A stretch of DNA of 60,105 nucleotides. Source: Bacteroidia bacterium (GTDB lineage Bacteria > Bacteroidota > Bacteroidia > NS11-12g > UBA9320). This document shows positions 45,529 through 52,845 of this stretch, piece after piece. The stretch lies in the NCBI GenBank assembly GCA_017857855.1, contig JAFMCI010000008.1:1-60105 (forward strand), read 5' to 3'. The translations under genes and the position numbers were made by a program. The first letter of the stretch is position 1, and the number at the start of each line of letters is the position of its first letter. The notes under the pieces were generated by a model that worked only from the letters and a program-made list of their open reading frames with translations, searched no databases and was not told the origin of the DNA.

Positions 45529-45999
45529 TTATTTTTTGTGAAGCTCAAAGTGAAAAGGTAGGAACTGGCCAGCATCTTGCGCTCGATACACGGTATCTCC
45601 TCCATCCCACATCCAAATTTTGATGGGTGCTTTTTGTCTATTTTGTATATCGGAAATAACCTGCAGGCAACCTGCACAAGGAACTAGCATTTGTGGCACT
45701 TCATACTTTGTAGATCTAGCATAAACAGCTAATTCCGTTACCTTATTGGCATCCAGTGTTTTTGCACTTTCAAACAGAGCCACTCGCTCAGCACATAATC
45801 CACTAGGAAATGATGCATTTTCTTGATTACTACCAAGTATTAACTTACCGTTTTGGTGATATACAGAACAACCTACATAAAACTCAGAATAAGGTGCGTG
45901 TGACTGCTTACTTGCTTCTACAGCTTGATTTAAAAACACTTTCTCCTCTTGAGTGAGGTCTTGGTATAAAAACTCTTCTATACGTACTGTTTTTTCCAT
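45529..45999 (-). CDS. cdd: Cytidine deaminase
   Basis: A 156-residue zinc enzyme converting cytidine to uridine. It has NASFPSGLCAERVAL (zinc Cys and catalytic Glu, about 61-75) and VPCAGCLQVI (two zinc Cys). It is slightly longer than B. subtilis Cdd, with an N-terminal extension typical of Bacteroidota. It lies divergent from the saccharopine dehydrogenase gene. Confidence 0.93.
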   Translation of the reverse strand: MEKTVRIEEFLYQDLTQEEKVFLNQAVEASKQSHAPYSEFYVGCSVYHQNGKLILGSNQENASFPSGLCAERVALFESAKTLDANKVTELAVYARSTKYEVPQMLVPCAGCLQVISDIQNRQKAPIKIWMWDGGDTVYRAQDAGQFLPFHFELHKK

Positions 46000-46067
46000 C
46001 TGTTCTAAATTGATACTGCAATATCTAAATATTTAGAGAACTGAGATACGAAAACAGAAAAATAATG

Positions 46068-46075
46068 TAGGTTTG
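46068..46075 (+). promoter_or_regulatory. -7 promoter box of the saccharopine dehydrogenase gene
   Basis: TAGGTTTG, a perfect TAnnTTTG match 13 bases before the ATG at 46089. Confidence 0.5.
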
Positions 46076-46088
46076 ACGCATTACCACC

Positions 46089-47423
46089 ATGAAAAAAATA
46101 GTCGTCTTTGGTGCTGGACTCTCAGCCACCTACCTGATTTCTTACCTCGAGAGTAATGCTGAAAAGTTTTCATGGGAACTTGTGGTGGCCGATATGAATT
46201 TAGAATTAGCCAAGTCAAAGTGTAAAAACAATGCCACTACCTGTGTCCAAATCGATATTCACAACGAGGACAAGGTAATTGAATTACTACAAGGAAGTGC
46301 ACTAGCAGTTAGCATGTTACCTGCAAGTTTACATCTAACCATTGCCCATAATTGCTTGGAAATGGGTATACACTTAGCTACAGCCTCTTATTTATCGGAT
46401 GAACTAAAAGCACTTTCTGAAGTGGTAGAGCAAAAAGATTTGGTATTTCTGAATGAGTGTGGACTAGACCCAGGAATAGATCACCTTTCTGCCATGAAAC
46501 TCTTGGATGAGATAAGAGAAAATGGCAATACAATTACCGAGTTTGAGAGCTTTACAGGAGGACTAGTGGCACCTGAGTGCGAGGACAACCCGTGGAAATA
46601 CAAATTCACATGGAACCCCCGAAACGTGATTTTGGCGGGTAGCGGTGGATCGGTAAAGTTTATACATAATGGTCAGTATAAGTTTATACCTTATCACCGT
46701 GTCTTTAGGCGGACCGAACTGGTAGAAATAGAAGGTTATGGCAAGTTTGAAGGTTATGCCAACAGAGATAGTTTGAAATACAGGGGTACCTATGGATTAA
46801 GTGATGTAAAAACGATGTACCGTGGCACTTTTAGAAGACCTGGATTTTCGAAGGCATGGAACTGTTTTGTGCAAATAGGCGCTACAGATGATTCGTATAT
46901 TCTACCCTATTCCGCCAATATGAACCACCGCGAATTTATCAATACTTTTTTAGCCTATCACCCTACAGACAGTATCGAATTAAAATTTAAATCTTACTTG
47001 GGAATTGATCAAGATGATATCTATGTTTGGGAAAAAATAGAGAGTACAGGTGTATTTTCTGAAGAAAAAATAGGGTTAGAAAACGATGCTACTCCTGCAC
47101 AAATACTTGAACATATTTTGAAAAAGAAGTGGAGTATGAAAGATACCGATCGAGATATGATTGTGATGTGGCATAAAGTAAGCTACGAAAAAAATCAGCA
47201 AACCATGTGTGCTGAAAGCAGCCTCGTTATAGAAGGAGAAGACCGCATGCACACCGCCATGGCACAAACCGTCGGATTACCACTGGCTATAGCGTGTAAA
47301 CTAATCCTTGAAAATAAAATTGCTGCTAAAGGTTGTATTCTACCCACTACCAAGGATGTATATATCCCTATTTTAAAGGAGCTAGAGGAATTTGGTATTA
47401 TCTTTAAAGAAATGCACTACTAG
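46089..47423 (+). CDS. Saccharopine dehydrogenase family protein
   Basis: A 444-residue enzyme with an N-terminal Rossmann motif VVFGAGLSATYL (about 4-15), the conserved ECGLDPGIDHLSA, GGLVAPE and WNPRNVILAG. These are hallmarks of the saccharopine dehydrogenase (glutamate-forming) half of eukaryotic AASS. It would take part in lysine breakdown via saccharopine. No lysine-ketoglutarate reductase gene is adjacent. Its stop overlaps the convergent DUF4249 gene by four bases. Confidence 0.87.
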   Translation: MKKIVVFGAGLSATYLISYLESNAEKFSWELVVADMNLELAKSKCKNNATTCVQIDIHNEDKVIELLQGSALAVSMLPASLHLTIAHNCLEMGIHLATASYLSDELKALSEVVEQKDLVFLNECGLDPGIDHLSAMKLLDEIRENGNTITEFESFTGGLVAPECEDNPWKYKFTWNPRNVILAGSGGSVKFIHNGQYKFIPYHRVFRRTELVEIEGYGKFEGYANRDSLKYRGTYGLSDVKTMYRGTFRRPGFSKAWNCFVQIGATDDSYILPYSANMNHREFINTFLAYHPTDSIELKFKSYLGIDQDDIYVWEKIESTGVFSEEKIGLENDATPAQILEHILKKKWSMKDTDRDMIVMWHKVSYEKNQQTMCAESSLVIEGEDRMHTAMAQTVGLPLAIACKLILENKIAAKGCILPTTKDVYIPILKELEEFGIIFKEMHY

Positions 47424-48295
47424 CGAAGTGGTATTTCTTTTTGAGTGAAGGTATAAAAACTAAAAATACCTAAGCCTTGATCTACATTACTGTATTGTCC
47501 GAAACCATTAGCCAGCGGCCCACCATAAATATGGGTATTCTCCAATATACTTTTATAATACGAAAACATATTTTCTGATATACAACTGAGCCGAAGCACT
47601 ATACGTTGAGGTTTAAAAGAATTGACGGTAAATTGGTCTTTGGGAATCACTAATTCAAACCCCTTCTTTTGCCCCTCGAATAAAGCATCATCAAAAAGGG
47701 AATAGCTATTATCCAAAATAACTGTACGTAAGGTGGACAGAAAAACCTTATCACTTGAGGTAAAATCAGTAGGAATTTGAGTATCTAACGAATCGTTTTC
47801 AACTAATTGCTTGCCTTGTGACGATAATTGCAATAAATATTTATGGGATCCAGGAGGGTCTTTTAGGCTAAATTTTAACCTATATGACACACTCTGCTCA
47901 ATAATAGTATCCATTTCAACAACTAGGCTATTCGCAGGCACAAGATCCTTCGCTTTTACCGCAGGGAAATCACCAAAGACTACCTGCAACTCATACTCAC
48001 TATTTACTTTTGCGATATAGGGCAATGAAAATCTACCACTATCTAATATCGCAGCATCGCTATACAATAATATGCCGTTTCTTTTAAGCACGATATTCAT
48101 ACTTCCAGACAATGAATTGAGTGAGGGTACAGAGAGTAGACCCACGGATTGGCTAAGCTTACCTTGTATCAGACTGTCCTTTGCTATGATACAATTAAGA
48201 ACCAGTTTTTTCTCAAACTGCGTTTTGTCAAGGCTCAATTCTTTTTCACAGCTGGCCAGTGTAAGAGCTAAAAATAGGTAACCAATTATTTTCAC
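47420..48295 (-). CDS. DUF4249-family lipoprotein
   Basis: A 291-residue lipoprotein (lipobox LASC, Cys16) with the family pattern QFEKKLVLNCIIAKDS near the start and beta-rich repeats after. It starts with GTG at 48295, overlapping the receptor stop as GTGA. DUF4249 proteins are usually encoded next to STN-type TonB receptors, where they probably play the surface-lipoprotein part that SusD plays in glycan systems. The ligand is unknown. Confidence 0.82.
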   Translation of the reverse strand: MKIIGYLFLALTLASCEKELSLDKTQFEKKLVLNCIIAKDSLIQGKLSQSVGLLSVPSLNSLSGSMNIVLKRNGILLYSDAAILDSGRFSLPYIAKVNSEYELQVVFGDFPAVKAKDLVPANSLVVEMDTIIEQSVSYRLKFSLKDPPGSHKYLLQLSSQGKQLVENDSLDTQIPTDFTSSDKVFLSTLRTVILDNSYSLFDDALFEGQKKGFELVIPKDQFTVNSFKPQRIVLRLSCISENMFSYYKSILENTHIYGGPLANGFGQYSNVDQGLGIFSFYTFTQKEIPLR

Positions 48296-50859
48296 AGCGA
48301 GAGCGTATACTTAAACATGGGCATAACAGGCAAATATGATCTAGACTTCAAACTGGGCTCGTCATTTTTATTAACACCCAAATACACCATAAATGGATTA
48401 TGCTGATTATAGATATTATAAATACCCAGAATTAGCGTAGACCTGAATCTAGCATAGGATTTGGTATGCACATACGATATATCCACATGATGAGTGCTTG
48501 GTAGTCTGAAATTATTAATTTTCTCAAACTCTTCTATAATTACCTGCTCACCGTTAACCAATGCCATATAACGACTACTTGGAATTGTAATGGGATTACC
48601 ACTTGCATAAGAGAATGAAACGATCAGTTTGTCCTTTGCATTTAACTTATGTTCAGCCAAAATATTAACCTCATTAGGCCTGTCATACCTTGAAAAATAA
48701 GCCAGATTATCATTAATTCCCGCAACGGTAAGTAAACTCCTACAATACGTATATGCAGCATAAATGCTATAATCTGATTTACTATATTTAGAAGCTAACT
48801 CAAGTCCATAGGCTCTACCTATACCACTTACTAAATTCTTGGTAAGATCGCCTTCTCCTTTTAAAGGACCTCCGTTAGCAAACTCAAGCATATTGGTATA
48901 GTACTTGTTAAACACTCCGGCAGACGATTCAAAAGAGGTTTTTTTAAGGACGTATTTACTACTTAATTGAGTCACATTCATTGGTTTAAATTGAGCAGAT
49001 ATGGGTAGCCAAATATCGATCGGCAAACCCAGATTATTATTAGGAGCTTGATGAATAAACTGATTGACCACCGAAAAACCAAATTTAAGTTGATTATATC
49101 TATTTATATTTTGCGTAAGAATAAACTTAGGTTGTAACCTAATATAGTTAAAGGTATCGCTATTAAAATACCGTATGCCCATACCATAAACCACGTTACC
49201 GCCTTTAAAATAGGTTTTGTTCTCCGCAAAAACCATGGATTCAGTGGCTGTAACACCCTGAGTAGTTAATAGAGTATCGAACGAGCTGATTAAGTTCTTC
49301 GTATTATAATTCTGTTTAAACGGCTCAAAAGTGTAGCGTATAAATCCTGTTCCCACTTGCAGCATATTATTTTTGTTCAAAATAATATCAGCATCCATGG
49401 TTATTCTGTTGTCTGACAGACCATTGCTATAGCTCAATTCGTTTACCAGTTCCAATTCTTTTTGGTAGAGTGAATATCGATCTAAGAAATTGAGATTGTA
49501 AGTACTTCTGGATACCTCTAGATTTGTTTGTATTCTGCTGTTAGCCATATAATGCCACTGGAAACCGACTAAATTATTACGCCAGCCTAGCCCACTTTTC
49601 GTTTGTTCATCCGTTTGTTTTTCATTATCAACTAAAAACCTTGTTTCAAAATTTAATTGATCTCCTCCATTATAGGACATTAAGCTAAATTGGTTTTTGT
49701 AATTCGGTTGAAAATGAATTTTACCAAAAATATCAAAACACCATAACCTGTTGGTACTCTTCAGATCACTGTTTCTATCTACCAATCGCTGAATCGGTAG
49801 GCTCAAGAGATCAAAATACGTTCTTCGCGCAGTAAGCGCATAGCTTAATTTATCTTTTAAAATAGGGCCATTGATACTAAACCCGCTGGATAAGATGCCT
49901 ATATCTGCCTCCGCACTTGTTTTTTGTTTATTCCCATTGTTTAATCCCACATCAATAACACTGCTTAATCTATTGCTGTACTTCAATGGCAATCCATCTT
50001 TATGCACTTTGATGTTATTGATACTACTAGAATTGAGTACTGAAAACAAGCCCAAAAGATGAAACGTCTTATACACAGGAACCCCATCTATAAGCGTACT
50101 GCTTTGATCTGGACCGCCTCCGCGTACTATTAATCCTCTGTTACCAAAAGAAACATTACTAACGCCAGGGAGAAGTTTTATATTATTAAATGCATCGGTC
50201 TCTCCTCCTACCGTCGGCACTATTTTTTGTGATGGGCTAAGTTCGTCGAAGCTTTTGAAGGGAAGTTTTATACTATCGAGTTGATTTACTTCTATCTCGT
50301 TAAGTGCGACTATAGGTGTCAGTTTAATATAGATAAACTTGTTCTCTGACGGCTTAATAACCACTTTGATAAGCTGAAAAAGAGGGTGATAAGCGATTAT
50401 CTCGAGCTCATCTTGTGTTGTATAGATGCTAAATAATCCATTTTTGTCGCTTTCCAATGGTAGCCTTTGTGAGGTGTATGTAATACTTACTCCAGATAGA
50501 CGCTCGCTTGATGTAGCATGGACTAAAGATCCTAGAACATAGAACTTAGGCCGTTGCACCAATGTAATTCCTATTGCATTACTGTAAGCATAATCAATAT
50601 CACATTTTTCGCGCACTTCATCGAGAACAGCTCTAAGCGTGGTGTTTTGTACTTTAATTTGAAATTTAGATTTTTCTATTACATCATTTTTATAATTAAA
50701 CGACACATTGGTTTGATTGGTAAGCAGATCTAGACATTTAGAGAGGTTGCCTTTACACTCCAATGCACTAATTGGGGCATCGAGATTTGATTGCGCTTCG
50801 GCATGAACCGCACCTAAAAAAAATAGAGCTATGTAACAAAGAATTCGCAACCACCGCAA
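48292..50859 (-). CDS. TonB-dependent transducer receptor with STN domain
   Basis: An 855-residue receptor. A signal peptide (to about residue 22) is followed by an STN secretin/TonB short domain (about 30-95, LECKGNLSKCLDLL to IDYAYSNAIGITLVQ) for signalling to FecR. A carboxypeptidase-like beta domain (about 110-180) precedes a plug with RGGGPDQSSTLIDGVPVYKTFHLLG (about 270-290) and the barrel. The start seems to be TTG 50859, as no ATG is near. With sigma, FecR and DUF4249 it forms a cell-surface signalling and uptake system. The substrate is unknown. Confidence 0.88.
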   Translation of the reverse strand: MRWLRILCYIALFFLGAVHAEAQSNLDAPISALECKGNLSKCLDLLTNQTNVSFNYKNDVIEKSKFQIKVQNTTLRAVLDEVREKCDIDYAYSNAIGITLVQRPKFYVLGSLVHATSSERLSGVSITYTSQRLPLESDKNGLFSIYTTQDELEIIAYHPLFQLIKVVIKPSENKFIYIKLTPIVALNEIEVNQLDSIKLPFKSFDELSPSQKIVPTVGGETDAFNNIKLLPGVSNVSFGNRGLIVRGGGPDQSSTLIDGVPVYKTFHLLGLFSVLNSSSINNIKVHKDGLPLKYSNRLSSVIDVGLNNGNKQKTSAEADIGILSSGFSINGPILKDKLSYALTARRTYFDLLSLPIQRLVDRNSDLKSTNRLWCFDIFGKIHFQPNYKNQFSLMSYNGGDQLNFETRFLVDNEKQTDEQTKSGLGWRNNLVGFQWHYMANSRIQTNLEVSRSTYNLNFLDRYSLYQKELELVNELSYSNGLSDNRITMDADIILNKNNMLQVGTGFIRYTFEPFKQNYNTKNLISSFDTLLTTQGVTATESMVFAENKTYFKGGNVVYGMGIRYFNSDTFNYIRLQPKFILTQNINRYNQLKFGFSVVNQFIHQAPNNNLGLPIDIWLPISAQFKPMNVTQLSSKYVLKKTSFESSAGVFNKYYTNMLEFANGGPLKGEGDLTKNLVSGIGRAYGLELASKYSKSDYSIYAAYTYCRSLLTVAGINDNLAYFSRYDRPNEVNILAEHKLNAKDKLIVSFSYASGNPITIPSSRYMALVNGEQVIIEEFEKINNFRLPSTHHVDISYVHTKSYARFRSTLILGIYNIYNQHNPFMVYLGVNKNDEPSLKSRSYLPVMPMFKYTLSL

Positions 50860-50874
50860 AGTAATTGCAATTGG

Positions 50875-51789
50875 TTATTTCACCACAATAGTATTTCCTA
50901 TTAATGCGAAATTTTTACCAGAAACTTGATTAAGAATGGATAGACATGCGGCTAAATCATCTTTAGGAAGATTTAACGTATAACGTTCTTTCAATAATCT
51001 TGAACTAATGTTAAACTGAACGTTGTATGAAAGTTTTATTTGCCCAAGAACGTAAGAAAGCGGTGCGTCCTGACACGAGATCATATCTAACCACACAACA
51101 GGCGCTTTAAATGAAGAGATTGCTAAAACGTCATCTGAAAGGATAAGACGCTGACCGGGTTTTAAGATCTTTACTTCATCTTTAAAGCTAAAACCAATAG
51201 AGCCTTCGTATAATTCGATAAGTGTAAAATTTGATTTTGAATCTGTAAAAACGTTAAACTCGGTACCGTATACTTCTATATCTCCATTGCATGTGTGCAC
51301 TACAAAATTATTTTCACCCTTGGTAACCTTAAACTTTGCTTCACCATCAAGGCTTAGTTCACGATGATTCTTGTTAAATTTTTCAGAAAAAATATGAGAG
51401 TTCGAGTTTAATATAATGGTAGACCCATCGGTTAATACTTCTTGGGTTACTACTTTACCAGATGTAAGAGAAATATCTGTAGAACCAAAAAACCACATTC
51501 CAAAGGTTAGCACTGCGAGTAATAAAATGCTTGCAGCCACCTTAATCCAGCTAATTCTAAATGCCTTTTGAGGTTGTGTAATTTTGTTTTGAAACGCATT
51601 CCAAGAATTATCTACCTCACTTGTTTCATAGGTAACTTGACCGGTCAGTGTATAGAGTTCTCGGTATTCCTCATAGAGATGATTCATTTCCTTATCTACT
51701 TCGAGCTCTTTTTCAAAAGCACGCGCTTTTTCATCAGACATATTGCCAATGAGATAGTTAAGGATGATATCTTCTCTTGTATTATTCAT
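50875..51789 (-). CDS. FecR-family anti-sigma/transmembrane regulator
   Basis: A 304-residue protein. A cytoplasmic N-terminal anti-sigma domain (about 1-75, ILNYLIGNMSDEKARAFEKE) is followed by one transmembrane helix (about 84-100). The periplasmic FecR domain (about 110-215) has TDGSTIILNSNSH, LDGEAKFKV and VYGTEFNVF, and the C-terminal DUF4974-like domain ends in FALIGNTIVVK. It should pass the signal from the STN domain of the receptor to the ECF sigma factor. Its ATG shares a base with the stop of the small ORF upstream (TAATG). Confidence 0.9.
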   Translation of the reverse strand: MNNTREDIILNYLIGNMSDEKARAFEKELEVDKEMNHLYEEYRELYTLTGQVTYETSEVDNSWNAFQNKITQPQKAFRISWIKVAASILLLAVLTFGMWFFGSTDISLTSGKVVTQEVLTDGSTIILNSNSHIFSEKFNKNHRELSLDGEAKFKVTKGENNFVVHTCNGDIEVYGTEFNVFTDSKSNFTLIELYEGSIGFSFKDEVKILKPGQRLILSDDVLAISSFKAPVVWLDMISCQDAPLSYVLGQIKLSYNVQFNISSRLLKERYTLNLPKDDLAACLSILNQVSGKNFALIGNTIVVK

Positions 51790-51977
51790 TATAGCTGAGC
51801 AGCTACTGTTGTTTTAAGGTATGTTAATGTTTGTTTATTGTAGTCGCTCTCTTTTACCCAAAGGTTAATTTCTTTGGTTTCTTCTTCGGTGCATTTTCCA
51901 AATAAGAACTTTAGTAAGATGTTAGATTCCCAAATCATAAATTTTCTATTAGTTATTAGGTAGTACACTATTTTCAT
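51789..51977 (-). CDS. Free-standing anti-sigma N-terminal domain mini-protein
   Basis: A 62-codon gene (or 49 from an internal ATG at 51938) between the sigma factor and FecR genes. From residue 14 it reads WESNILLKFLFGKCTEEETK, which aligns with REDIILNYLIGNMSDEKAR at the FecR N-terminus, and the similarity continues for about 30 residues. It has no transmembrane helix and no periplasmic domain. The stop overlaps the FecR start (TAATG), and it starts nine bases after the sigma stop, so all three are one operon. I infer a soluble sigma-binding domain. Confidence 0.65.
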   Translation of the reverse strand: MKIVYYLITNRKFMIWESNILLKFLFGKCTEEETKEINLWVKESDYNKQTLTYLKTTVAAQL

Positions 51978-51986
51978 TCTACACCC

Positions 51987-52481
51987 TTACTTTAGTTTTA
52001 AATTTTCTCTGCATATTTTTAAGGCCTTTGTAATTTGGGCTTCGACAGTCTTGGTAGAAATATCCAAAAGTGCAGCTATTTGACTATACGTTAGTTCATC
52101 AATCCTACTCATGGCAAAGATTTGTCGACATTTAGGAGGCAACTTATTCATAATATAAGCTAATTTTAACGCTTGTTCTTTTTCAAGCATTACACCATCT
52201 GCGGTAAAAGAACTTTTGGCTTCATCTGGGAAAACAGAGAGTGTTTCTATTTTTTTTTGCCTGTTAAAATTAAAGCAACGATTCTTTACCGCTGTAAAAA
52301 GATAAGATTTGAGACTCTCGTCGATTTGAAGTTCATCTCGCTTATGCCATATTGTGACAAATACGTCGTTTACAATTTCAACAGCATCTGAAGAACTATG
52401 GGTGAGGTAGGTCGCAAAATGAACCAGCGAAGGCTGATGCTTTTTATAAAAAACCTCAAAATAATTTGTATTCTGCTCCAA
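51987..52481 (-). CDS. ECF RNA polymerase sigma factor (FecI-like)
   Basis: A 164-residue ECF sigma factor. The region 2 part has FVTIWHKRDELQI and SYLFTAVKNRCFNF, and region 4 has LPPKCRQIFAMSRIDELTYSQIAALLDISTKTVEAQITKAL. It starts with TTG at 52481. It heads the operon sigma, mini anti-sigma, FecR, STN-TonB receptor, DUF4249. It should direct transcription of its own operon when the receptor is occupied. Confidence 0.92.
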   Translation of the reverse strand: MEQNTNYFEVFYKKHQPSLVHFATYLTHSSSDAVEIVNDVFVTIWHKRDELQIDESLKSYLFTAVKNRCFNFNRQKKIETLSVFPDEAKSSFTADGVMLEKEQALKLAYIMNKLPPKCRQIFAMSRIDELTYSQIAALLDISTKTVEAQITKALKICRENLKLK

Positions 52482-52639
52482 TTTTGTGTTGAACTGAGGT
52501 TCAAAACAACATCTTTTTTTAATAAAAACTCATCGGTTGATGCATATTCTTATCAAAAGTCATTTTTGCATGTAATAATGATAAAATACATTCACTAAAA
52601 ATGATCTAAATAATTATTAGGAATACATTTCATAAATTT

Positions 52640-52660
52640 TAACTTTGCACTCCTTTAAAA
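52640..52660 (+). promoter_or_regulatory. Promoter and start region of tRNA-Cys
   Basis: A perfect -7 box TAACTTTG (52640-52647) followed by CACTCCTTTAAAA. The same start region lies before the tRNA operon at 15298-15318. Confidence 0.7.
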
Positions 52661-52679
52661 AAGGACTTATTACAACAAT

Positions 52680-52750
52680 GGTCAGATGGCCGAGTGGCTA
52701 GGCACAGCTCTGCAAAAGCTGCTACACCGGTTCGAATCCGGTTCTGACCT
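52680..52750 (+). tRNA. tRNA-Cys (anticodon GCA)
   Basis: A 71-base cloverleaf with acceptor stem GGTCAGA/TCTGACC and discriminator U73, as expected for Cys. The anticodon loop CTGCAAA gives GCA, and the T-loop is GTTCGAATC. No CCA is encoded. It has its own promoter and terminator. Confidence 0.96.
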
Positions 52751-52760
52751 CCCAAATTAA

Positions 52761-52791
52761 AAACCTAATCCTTAGCGGATTAGGTTTTTTT
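52761..52791 (+). terminator. Rho-independent terminator of tRNA-Cys
   Basis: An 11-base perfect stem (52761-52771 with 52777-52787), loop TTAGC, followed by a T run to 52791. Confidence 0.85.
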
Positions 52792-52845
52792 GTTTCTTTA
52801 TATCAAAAATCGTTGTTACTTTTAGTTTACCAAATCACAATAATT

